NCBI GenBank assembly: GCA_002320555.1
Contig: DCJV01000086.1
Location: 22,038-27,566 of the forward strand
Origin: Ruminococcaceae bacterium UBA1691
GTDB taxonomy: Bacteria; Bacillota; Clostridia; Oscillospirales; Acutalibacteraceae
DNA length: 5,529 nucleotides
Direction: 5' to 3'
Each line of letters opens with the position of its first letter. Position 1 is the first letter of the stretch. The position numbers were made by a program, and so were the translations under genes. Below, in pieces: positions 1 through 5,529 of this stretch. Under the pieces are notes generated by a model. That model had not been told where the DNA came from, ran no database searches, and saw only the letters and a program-made list of their open reading frames with translations.

Positions 1-3000
1 TATCCTGCGATCAAAGCCTACATCGCTTCAATCGATACGACGCTGACCAACCGCGTGGAAGCGCAGATTGACAAGGCCATCGACAATTATGACAATTACG
101 GCAAGATTACACTGCTCAACTACAAGGCGGTCAAAGAAGCCATCGGCGGTGTGGAAGGCCGCATCATGGATGTGATCGACGCTTCCGATGCGCTGAAAGC
201 GAAATATGAGAAAATTGCCCCGATGCTTGAGGAGTACAATGCGTTTGTTGAGAGCAAGGGCTACACGGGCTATGTCAAGACCAAGATGGAATACCCTGTG
301 CGCGACATCCTGCCCGGTGATATCGCCCGCACAGAGGGCGAAGCCTATACGGTTACGAACGAAAAGCTGGCAGATGTGATTCAGTCGCTTGACTCCCTGA
401 TGGGCAATGCAGAGGTTACAAAGCTTCTTGGCCTTGACGGCACGCTTTCAGATATCATTAAAAACGCGATTTCTGGAGCATTGTATACGGACAAGACGGT
501 CAATTCCGTTGTCAGCATGCTGTACCCGATGATTGTTGACCAGATCAACAACACCCTCAGTGTTGTCAGCGCAGATACAGTGGCAGGCCTTCTCAGCGGC
601 CTGACGAAGGCCGGGCTTTACATCTACCCGGATACACTGGGCGAAAAGATCGACAGCAGCCGCTATCCCGAGGCTGCATCCGCTCTGAAGGCTGCCGGTA
701 ACAAGTGGAATGCTGTCAACTGGGACAACGTCAAGTGGAATGTTACGGACCGTGCGTCCTTTGTTGCGGCAATCGGTCATTCGCTCAGCGGCCTGACCCC
801 ATTCCTGCGCGCACTACTGGGCAATTACGACTATAAGGGCGGCTTTTCTGTCGTTGCCTATATCGAGCTTACCATGGGCCACAAGGATGTGTATAACAAC
901 GCAGTCCTGCCGCTGCTGGAAGTGCTCGAATGCGATGGCGTAAAGTCTGCAGCGCAGTTCAACGCGCTGACAACCTCTGATGATATGATCGACGCTGTGC
1001 TGACGCCGCTGCTGACCTGGGTCGAAACTGTGGCGGAGCAGCCGGTAGAGAAGCTCCTTGATCTTCTGCCGAAGCTTGCCTATATCATGGAATTCGGCAT
1101 GATTGATGAGATCCTCAGCAGCATTATCATCAACCCGCATGTCAGAGTCCAGATCATCTGGGATGTCGTCAATCAGGACATCACGATTAACCTTTATGAA
1201 ACCCTGAAGGGAATCGAAGGCGTCGGCGATCTGTTCCCGATCAACGATATCAACACGCTGATCCCGAAAATTCTCAAAATGGTCGCACCCGATGCGAATA
1301 TCGTCCTCCCGACCATCAATCAGACGGTTCTCGCCAGCCACGGCGAGATGGTGAAGACCACCAGCGGCCGTACGGGCGGCGAGCGCTATGCGCTGGTCAC
1401 GGACAAGGCGGACACATTGCTTGCAGTTCTACGCTATGTCCTTCCACTGCTGGGCGACCAGGACTTTCTGACTTCCGTCTTTGCGCTGGTTGGCTCCCTG
1501 ACCGGCTCTCAGTTAGAGCTCAGCGACGACGTCATGGCGATCCTCAAGAATCTCGGCGATCATCCGGATCGTGCCATCGCCGCGCTGACGGAGCTGTTTG
1601 TCCCGCAGGAGTATGCCTCCAAGAAGATGACCTATGCATTCTCCGAGCAGGCTGACGAGGCCATTGCAAACGGCGAGGCCGGCGCTGTGATCAACAATGT
1701 GACTTACAGCGAAAACTGGACGAAGGAACAGGCGCAGTACATCGCCGACCGTCTTCCGGAGTATATCGACAACATGATGCTTATCCTGGGCGGTAAGGAT
1801 ACTCTGAAGCTCAGCGAGCTGATCAAATCCTATGTCACGGGCATCTACACCAACGAGACGGTCACGAAGATCGTTCTGACGGTGAAAAACCTGCTCGGCG
1901 GCCTGGGCATTGATCTCAAACCGGTCCTCGGCCTTGTGGGTATCGACCTCTCCTCCTGGGACAAGGTTACGGAAGGCTACAACTGGGGCTTCGAGGATGG
2001 CGACAAGGACGGCTTTGCCAAGGCGCTGACCGAAGCGCTTGCTCCGGTTACTCCGATCCTCGCAACCGTTCTCGCGGATGAGGATCTTGAGGTGCTCGGC
2101 GCGGTGAAGGCCAACGGCTATCCGGGCTACAAGACGGGTATCCTCCCGATCCTGGAAAACCTCGGCTGCAACCCGGAAGACATCCTGTCCTATGAGGAGT
2201 ATGTTGCGGCAGTCCGGAAAGACAGCAGCGCTGCGCTCAGCGCAATCCTCAAGCCGGTGCTCAACCTCCTGGAGGAAATCTACACCGATCCGGTGAATAA
2301 GGTTTTCGAGATCCTGCCGAACCTTCTGTATTTTATCAATAACGATGGCCTTCAGGTCTGCGTTGAAAACACCGCGCAGGCGATCTTCGTCCTGCTCGAT
2401 ACCGTCCGCCCGATTTACAGCATCGACTTCAGCCTGAATCTTGACCTGACCCAGCTCGTCATCAACGCGCTCGCGGGCCTTAAGATCAACGGCGAGCCGG
2501 TCAATCTGAAGATCCCGTTCCTATATGACCTGAATATGCTGACGGTTGGTACGGTCACGCCGTATACCTCCAAGTCCGGAGAGACGGCCTACCGCCTTGA
2601 GAATGTGGACAAGGCGGATTTCGTCACGGTGATCCTGCGCAATGTGGTGGAGATCGCGTTCTATGAGGACAACATCAACAGCGTTGCCGATCTGATCGCC
2701 AACAAGGTTGGCATGAACGACCAGCTCAAGCAGAGCCTGCGCGACGTGCTGAATACCTTTGCAAAGATGTATCAAGAGGATAACGGCGTCGATAAGATTC
2801 TCAGCGCCACCTACACGATCTTCAAGGGCACCGATCAGGCTGCGGACGGCGCAATTGGCGCGCTCAAGGATTTCAATGAGCGCTGGAACGCTGTGTTCCA
2901 GGCTCTCTACAACAGCGGCAATGAGGATCTGGCCAACCTTGCGAAGCTCGCGGACAAGCTCCTCGATATGATTTCCCTCGGCTTTGTCACAGGCGACGGT

Positions 3001-3861
3001 GTGGGCACGAACGGCCTGATCAAGTTCTTTGAGCGGCTCATCGCACTCTTTCAGCGGAAGGTGACGGACATCTCGATCGACCGCACGGAAGCGACGGTTT
3101 ATGAGGGCGAGACGACGAAGCTTACCGTTTCCCTCAAGCCGAGCATCGCGAAGAATAAGGATGTTGTCTGGGCATCCGCCAATGAGGCTGTTGCAACGGT
3201 GGACGGCGGCGTTGTCACTGCGATTGTCCCCGGCAACACCATGATTACTGCTACGTCGGTTGACGGCGGCTTCGAAGTCAGCTGTGTGATCCACGTCCGC
3301 GCAAATAAGACGCAGCTCGAGGAGATCATCCAGAGGGTTCAGAACGCCGGCCTTCAGGAGGCTGACATGACAGCCGAGCAGTGGGCCACCCTTACACAGG
3401 CGCTTGAAGCTGCCCAGGTTGCTCTGGATCATACCTATGCCTCCCAGAAAGCTGTCGACGAAGCTCGTGACGCTTTGACAGCTGCCTATCTCGCAGTGAA
3501 CCGCTCCACGAAGCTTGAGAACGTTGCCATTACGAGCAATGGCGCTCCGGTGGAGGGCGAGGTCCTGTACGTAAAGGTCCCGTGGACCAAGAGATGGGAT
3601 GCTGTTCCGGTCGCGGTTGGCCTGCAGACCAACGAAGGCGTTGAGCTGAAGAGCGTCAAGTGGAGCTATGCGAACTGGTCTGATAAGGATCAGCAGGCAA
3701 CCATTGAATCTCCGGATGCAGAGACGACTTTGATCCGCGCCATCTACGGTGTAGGACCCCGTTCCTGCTGGATCAAGGTGACGGTGGAGGATGTGTATGG
3801 CAATACCGCTACTTCCGCCCCGATCAAGGTTCGTTTCTACAACTATGATTGGCAGAAATAA
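1..3861 (+). CDS. Giant secreted/surface protein with two tandem unknown modules, Big_2, FIVAR and C-terminal beta domain (5' partial)
   Basis: The frame is open from the first base to TAA at 3859-3861, giving 1286 visible codons; the real start lies left of the window. The GTG at 55 is internal, because the residues before it (YPAIKAYIASIDTTLTNRV) continue the same helical, charged sequence and no ribosome binding site precedes it. Order of parts: a charged helical segment (1-276); two diverged repeats of about 400-450 residues (277-1617 and 1618-2829); a helical linker ending in KFFERLIALFQR (about 2830-3060); a Big_2 Ig-like domain (3061-3297); a FIVAR domain (3304-3504); and a beta-rich terminal domain (3514-3858) ending RFYNYDWQK. 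Big_2 and FIVAR are known mainly from secreted or cell-surface proteins, so an extracellular location is likely. There is no LPxTG motif, C-terminal membrane helix or visible SLH domain, so any anchor or signal peptide must be N-terminal and outside the window. Cysteines are few. No enzymatic motif is visible. Function is unknown; adhesion or a structural surface role is a guess. Confidence 0.9.
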   Translation, partial: YPAIKAYIASIDTTLTNRVEAQIDKAIDNYDNYGKITLLNYKAVKEAIGGVEGRIMDVIDASDALKAKYEKIAPMLEEYNAFVESKGYTGYVKTKMEYPVRDILPGDIARTEGEAYTVTNEKLADVIQSLDSLMGNAEVTKLLGLDGTLSDIIKNAISGALYTDKTVNSVVSMLYPMIVDQINNTLSVVSADTVAGLLSGLTKAGLYIYPDTLGEKIDSSRYPEAASALKAAGNKWNAVNWDNVKWNVTDRASFVAAIGHSLSGLTPFLRALLGNYDYKGGFSVVAYIELTMGHKDVYNNAVLPLLEVLECDGVKSAAQFNALTTSDDMIDAVLTPLLTWVETVAEQPVEKLLDLLPKLAYIMEFGMIDEILSSIIINPHVRVQIIWDVVNQDITINLYETLKGIEGVGDLFPINDINTLIPKILKMVAPDANIVLPTINQTVLASHGEMVKTTSGRTGGERYALVTDKADTLLAVLRYVLPLLGDQDFLTSVFALVGSLTGSQLELSDDVMAILKNLGDHPDRAIAALTELFVPQEYASKKMTYAFSEQADEAIANGEAGAVINNVTYSENWTKEQAQYIADRLPEYIDNMMLILGGKDTLKLSELIKSYVTGIYTNETVTKIVLTVKNLLGGLGIDLKPVLGLVGIDLSSWDKVTEGYNWGFEDGDKDGFAKALTEALAPVTPILATVLADEDLEVLGAVKANGYPGYKTGILPILENLGCNPEDILSYEEYVAAVRKDSSAALSAILKPVLNLLEEIYTDPVNKVFEILPNLLYFINNDGLQVCVENTAQAIFVLLDTVRPIYSIDFSLNLDLTQLVINALAGLKINGEPVNLKIPFLYDLNMLTVGTVTPYTSKSGETAYRLENVDKADFVTVILRNVVEIAFYEDNINSVADLIANKVGMNDQLKQSLRDVLNTFAKMYQEDNGVDKILSATYTIFKGTDQAADGAIGALKDFNERWNAVFQALYNSGNEDLANLAKLADKLLDMISLGFVTGDGVGTNGLIKFFERLIALFQRKVTDISIDRTEATVYEGETTKLTVSLKPSIAKNKDVVWASANEAVATVDGGVVTAIVPGNTMITATSVDGGFEVSCVIHVRANKTQLEEIIQRVQNAGLQEADMTAEQWATLTQALEAAQVALDHTYASQKAVDEARDALTAAYLAVNRSTKLENVAITSNGAPVEGEVLYVKVPWTKRWDAVPVAVGLQTNEGVELKSVKWSYANWSDKDQQATIESPDAETTLIRAIYGVGPRSCWIKVTVEDVYGNTATSAPIKVRFYNYDWQK
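277..1617 (+). repeat. Tandem protein module, copy 1 (about 447 residues)
   Basis: This is the first copy of a large diverged module inside the giant protein, recognised by co-linear matches with copy 2. It opens with KTKMEY (SKKMTY in copy 2). Further anchors are WDNV at 721 with WNVTDRASFVAAI at 736, VLPLLEVLECDG at 904, PVEKLLDLLPKLAYI at 1042, and TDKADTLLAVLRYVLPLL from about 1399. The anchors sit 1.21-1.34 kb before their partners. The copy is dominated by amphipathic and hydrophobic helices (repeated VLxxLL and LPxL patterns) with a probable short beta part around QDITINLYETL (about 1177). It carries about 35-40 residues between 541 and 720 that have no counterpart in copy 2. Boundaries were set by eye and may be off by tens of residues. 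Confidence 0.75.
1618..2829 (+). repeat. Tandem protein module, copy 2 (about 404 residues)
   Basis: This is the second, shorter copy of the module. Matching blocks in the same order as copy 1 are SKKMTY at 1618, SELIKSYVTGIYTNETV (compare SDIIKNAISGALYTDKTV in copy 1), SSWDKV at 1951, WGFEDGDKDGFAKAL at 1984, ILPILENLGCNPED at 2140, PVNKVFEILPNLLYF near 2290, DFSLNLDLTQLVINAL near 2425, and VDKADFVTVILRNVVEIAF at about 2605. Identity is low overall and concentrated in these blocks, so the duplication is old or under functional divergence. The Leu/Ile/Pro helix pattern suggests a helical bundle or solenoid-like fold; this is inference. Whether more copies lie to the left of the window cannot be seen. 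Confidence 0.75.
3061..3504 (+). other. Big_2 Ig-like domain followed by FIVAR domain (within the giant protein)
   Basis: Residues encoded at 3061-3297 follow the Big_2 pattern. There is an initial VTDISIDRTEATVYEGET strand pair, then LTVSLKPS, then the diagnostic VVWASANEAVATVDGGVVTA, and finally PGNTMITATSVDGG with a closing CVIHV strand. Residues encoded at 3304-3504 fit FIVAR: KTQLEEIIQRVQN, an aromatic-containing second helix start (MTAEQWATLTQALEAAQVAL), then QKAVDEARDALTAAYLAV. In known proteins this pair forms a stalk or spacer presenting other domains away from the cell surface. Here it sits between the repeat modules and the terminal domain. Confidence 0.85.
3514..3858 (+). other. 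C-terminal beta-rich domain ending in RFYNYDWQK (within the giant protein)
   Basis: The last 115 codons encode an Ig-like, beta-strand-rich domain: LENVAITSNG, LYVKVPWTKRWDAVPVAV, VKWSYANWSDKD, ARG-containing GPRSCWIKVTVEDVYGN, and the final strand APIKVRFYNYDWQK at the stop. The alternating hydrophobic strands and the YGN turn resemble Ig-like or Big-type folds. The protein ends directly on this strand, with no sorting signal or charged tail. I have a general recollection of comparable RSxWIKVTVxDxYGN...RFYxxxWQ endings in other gut Clostridia surface proteins, but could not check it here. Confidence 0.6.
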
Positions 3862-3864
3862 TGC

Positions 3865-3889
3865 TGCATCCGTGCCTTGACGGTATGCA
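3865..3889 (+). other. Small bulged hairpin just after the stop codon
   Basis: TGCATCCGT (3865-3873) pairs with ACGG-T-ATGCA (3880-3889): four plus five base pairs with a single bulged T at 3884 and a six-base loop. No T-tract follows, so it is not a terminator by itself. It lies 8 bases before the stem of the intrinsic terminator and may simply contribute to the 3' end structure of the giant protein's mRNA. Confidence 0.4.
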
Positions 3890-3897
3890 ATAGAGAG

Positions 3898-3930
3898 CTC
3901 CCCTGCAGCAACGGGCTGCAGGGGAGTTTT
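3898..3930 (+). terminator. Intrinsic (rho-independent) terminator of the giant protein gene
   Basis: A perfect 12-bp inverted repeat, CTCCCCTGCAGC (3898-3909) and GCTGCAGGGGAG (3915-3926), encloses the 5-base loop AACGG. TTTT follows at 3927-3930, with AGAG before the stem able to pair weakly with the Ts. It starts 36 bases after the stop at 3861. The long GC-rich stem offsets the rather short T-run. It separates the giant gene from the ABC-F gene, so the two are not one operon. Confidence 0.9.
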
Positions 3931-4157
3931 CACTGCGCGTTTGCCGGCTGATCCTTGAAGATGGGGAGGGCATCCGTTCCTATTTTTATATGCCTGCCGT
4001 TTGTTTGCCTCGCGATCAGGAGCAGAGAAAGGGGCAAGTCAAGTTGTTGCCTGATTCGAAGGGCAAAGCAAAAAAGCTGGACCGCCCACCAGATCATCAA
4101 ACGTTTGTTGCCATTTAAATGCTGGCAGCAGCATACGGCGCGCTTTTTTGCCGGTTC
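3931..4157. other. Intergenic stretch with no supported gene
   Basis: About 225 bases between the terminator and the next promoter. Short open frames exist on both strands (about 3955-4185 on + and 3930-4178 on -), but they overlap each other, lack ribosome binding sites and encode unrecognisable, compositionally odd peptides, so I do not call them. Minor hairpins (ATGCTG/CAGCAT at 4119-4134; GGCAA/TTGCC near 4033-4053) are short. No tRNA, riboswitch or repeat array is recognised. Confidence 0.5.
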
Positions 4158-4186
4158 TTGCTTGTCGGACGGAAACATGCTATGAT
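4158..4186 (+). promoter_or_regulatory. Sigma-70/SigA-type promoter with extended -10 for the ABC-F gene
   Basis: TTGCTT (-35, 4158-4163) is followed by a 17-base spacer and TATGAT (-10, 4181-4186). TG at 4178-4179 with one base before the -10 completes an extended -10 element. The predicted transcription start is near 4193, giving a leader of about 34 bases. That leader is too short for an obvious leader-peptide attenuator of the type that controls antibiotic-inducible ABC-F genes. Confidence 0.75.
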
Positions 4187-4211
4187 AACAGACAGTTTGT
4201 AATGATAATAT

Positions 4212-4215
4212 GGAG
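4212..4215 (+). promoter_or_regulatory. Ribosome binding site for the ABC-F gene
   Basis: GGAG lies 11 bases upstream of the ATG at 4227. The spacing is a little long but it is the only Shine-Dalgarno-like element here. It fits the start that gives the standard ABC-F N-terminus, MAYLHAYNLNVSFGDK. Confidence 0.6.
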
Positions 4216-4226
4216 CGTTTTGACTT

Positions 4227-5529
4227 ATGGCATATTTACACGCTTACAATTTAAACGTCAGCTTTGGCGACAAGGTCCTGTTTGACGGTGTTTCCTTTGA
4301 GGTCGGTGAGCATGACCGGGTGGGCCTCATCGGCGTAAACGGCGCGGGCAAGACGACGCTGTTTCGGCTGATTACCGGGGAGCTGGAGCCTACTGCCGGA
4401 GAGGCCTTTGTGTCGAAGCAGGCGCGTGTAGGCTATCTGGAGCAGCACGCCTGCGCGGACTCCGCACGCAGTATCTATGACGAAATGCTGTCCGTTTTTG
4501 CGGACGTGATGCAGGTTGAGCGGGAGCTGTCTGAGACGACACACCTGCTGGAGGCGGGAGAGGGGGAGCTCAACGCACTGATCAACCGGCAGCAGGATCT
4601 GAACGACCGATTCGAGCGCATGGGAGGGCTTACCTACCGCAGCCGCACCCGCGCGGCGCTGATGGGCCTCGGCTTCCCAGAAAAGGATTTCGACCAGCCC
4701 TGTGGGAATTTGAGCGGCGGCCAGAAGTCGAAGCTGAGCCTTGGCAAGCTCCTGCTGTCTGGGGCGAACCTTTTGCTGCTTGACGAGCCGACCAACCATC
4801 TAGATATCGAGAGTGTGGAGTGGCTCGAGGGCTTCCTGCGCGATTTTACAGGTGCGGCGCTGATCATTTCGCATGACCGCTATTTCCTCGACCGCGTGAC
4901 AAACCGCACGATGGAGCTCGAGCACGGGCATGTGAAGCTGTTCAAGGGAAATTACACTGCCTATCAGCAGTTCAAAAAGCAGGAGCGCGAGGTGCAGCGC
5001 AAGCACTATGAAAACTCGATGCGGGAAATGAAGCGCATTGAGGGGATCATCGCGCAGCAGCGGCAGTGGAATCGCGAAAAAAACATCCGCACTGCCGAGA
5101 GCAAGGAGAAAATGCTCGAGCGCATGAAGGCTGAGCTGGAAATTCCGGATGCCGAGCTCGACAGCCTGCGGTTTGCCTTCCAGCCGCGTATGGTCAGTGG
5201 AAACGATGTGCTTCTCGCGTCCGGGCTGGCAAAATCGTTTGAGGAGAAGAAGCTATTCGCCAATGTGGAGCTGCATGTCCGGCGCGGCGATCGGGCTTTT
5301 CTGTTAGGGCCGAACGGCTGCGGAAAGACAACGCTCCTGCGTGTACTTTTGGGCAGGACGCCGGCTGACCAGGGGCGCTTTACGTTTGGCACGAATGTGC
5401 AGATCGGATATTTCGATCAGGGGCTTGCCGGCCTGCATCCGGAAAAGACGGTGCTCGATGAAATCTGGGATACCTACCCCGCGATGACGCAAACCCAGGT
5501 GCGCTCGGCGCTGGCGGCCTTCCTGTTTC
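4227..5529 (+). CDS. ABC-F family ATPase, YdiF-like (3' partial)
   Basis: ATG at 4227 opens a frame that runs off the right edge (434 complete codons; a full ABC-F protein is usually 500-650). There is no membrane domain, as expected for ABC-F proteins, which act in the cytoplasm on the ribosome. NBD1 is complete: Walker A GVNGAGKTT (residues 36-44), Q-loop GYLEQ (69-73), signature LSGGQ (162-166), Walker B LLLLDEPTNHLD (182-193) with catalytic Glu187, and H-loop SHDRYFLDRV with His216. A charged helical linker of roughly 90 residues follows, including a basic tip (NREKNIRTAESKEKMLERM); this is the P-site tRNA interaction motif region. NBD2 starts near residue 330, with Walker A GPNGCGKTT (361-369) and Q-loop GYFDQ (394-398); its signature and Walker B lie outside the window. 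The segment YDEMLSVFADV after the first Q-loop and the linker resemble Bacillus YdiF more than EttA, Uup or the Vga/Lsa resistance types. It has its own promoter and short leader, suggesting a constitutive translation factor rather than an inducible resistance gene. The subfamily is less certain than the ABC-F call. Confidence 0.95.
   Translation, partial: MAYLHAYNLNVSFGDKVLFDGVSFEVGEHDRVGLIGVNGAGKTTLFRLITGELEPTAGEAFVSKQARVGYLEQHACADSARSIYDEMLSVFADVMQVERELSETTHLLEAGEGELNALINRQQDLNDRFERMGGLTYRSRTRAALMGLGFPEKDFDQPCGNLSGGQKSKLSLGKLLLSGANLLLLDEPTNHLDIESVEWLEGFLRDFTGAALIISHDRYFLDRVTNRTMELEHGHVKLFKGNYTAYQQFKKQEREVQRKHYENSMREMKRIEGIIAQQRQWNREKNIRTAESKEKMLERMKAELEIPDAELDSLRFAFQPRMVSGNDVLLASGLAKSFEEKKLFANVELHVRRGDRAFLLGPNGCGKTTLLRVLLGRTPADQGRFTFGTNVQIGYFDQGLAGLHPEKTVLDEIWDTYPAMTQTQVRSALAAFLF

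Noticed and set aside
2521..3933. Long open frame on the minus strand (470 codons), opposite the giant gene
   Set aside because: It lies antisense to a well-supported coding sequence with recognisable Big_2 and FIVAR domains. Its translation shows no domain, and codon bias of the + gene explains the lack of stops.
4060..4095. Possible minus-strand terminator (CTGG/CCAG stem next to a run of A on the + strand)
   Set aside because: The stem is only 4 bp and there is no minus-strand gene here that it could terminate.
4119..4149. Hairpin ATGCTG/CAGCAT followed by a run of six T
   Set aside because: The stem is only 6 bp and 9 bases separate it from the T-run, so it does not fit an intrinsic terminator.
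3930..4185. Small overlapping open frames on both strands in the intergenic region
   Set aside because: They oppose each other over nearly the same bases, have no ribosome binding site, and their products look like random translation. The + frame also runs through the ABC-F promoter, and the - frame ends at the terminator.
4251..5492. Several minus-strand open frames opposite the ABC-F gene
   Set aside because: The + strand carries all ABC-F motifs in one continuous frame across the same bases, so these are antisense shadows.
1..5529. CRISPR array, tRNA/rRNA, insertion sequence or phage-type elements
   Set aside because: No short direct repeats with spacers, no tRNA-like cloverleaf, and no transposase or integrase motif were seen on either strand; the repeats present are at protein level inside one gene.

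Overview
The window holds two protein genes, both on the + strand and both cut by the window edges. They are separated by a 365-base intergenic stretch carrying a strong intrinsic terminator and a good sigma-70-type promoter. Gene content suggests a gut-type Clostridia (Firmicutes, plausibly Oscillospirales/Ruminococcaceae-like). The reasons are a moderately GC-rich sequence, a giant secreted-type protein ending in Big_2 and FIVAR modules, and a YdiF-like ABC-F ATPase. The taxonomic call is inference from protein style, not from a marker gene.

Region 1-3861 is the C-terminal 1286 codons of a very large protein whose N-terminus lies left of the window. It begins with a charged helical stretch. 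Two diverged tandem copies of a roughly 400-450-residue module rich in hydrophobic Leu/Ile/Val/Pro helices follow; I cannot name this module. After them come an amphipathic linker helix, one bacterial Ig-like Big_2 domain, one FIVAR helical domain and a beta-rich C-terminal domain ending in RFYNYDWQK. No sortase motif or C-terminal membrane anchor is present. The architecture points to a secreted or surface-displayed protein; the function is unknown.

Region 3862-4226 contains a small bulged hairpin just after the stop, a 12-bp stem intrinsic terminator (3898-3930), about 225 bases with no convincing gene or RNA, and then an extended -10 promoter (4158-4186) and a ribosome binding site for the next gene.

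Region 4227-5529 is the first 434 codons of an ABC-F ATPase of the YdiF type, with complete NBD1, inter-domain linker and the Walker A and Q-loop of NBD2; the rest is off the right edge. It is transcribed from its own promoter with a short leader, so it is probably an independent housekeeping translation factor. The two genes show no sign of a functional link. The part of the window most likely to be undescribed is the tandem repeat module of the giant protein.
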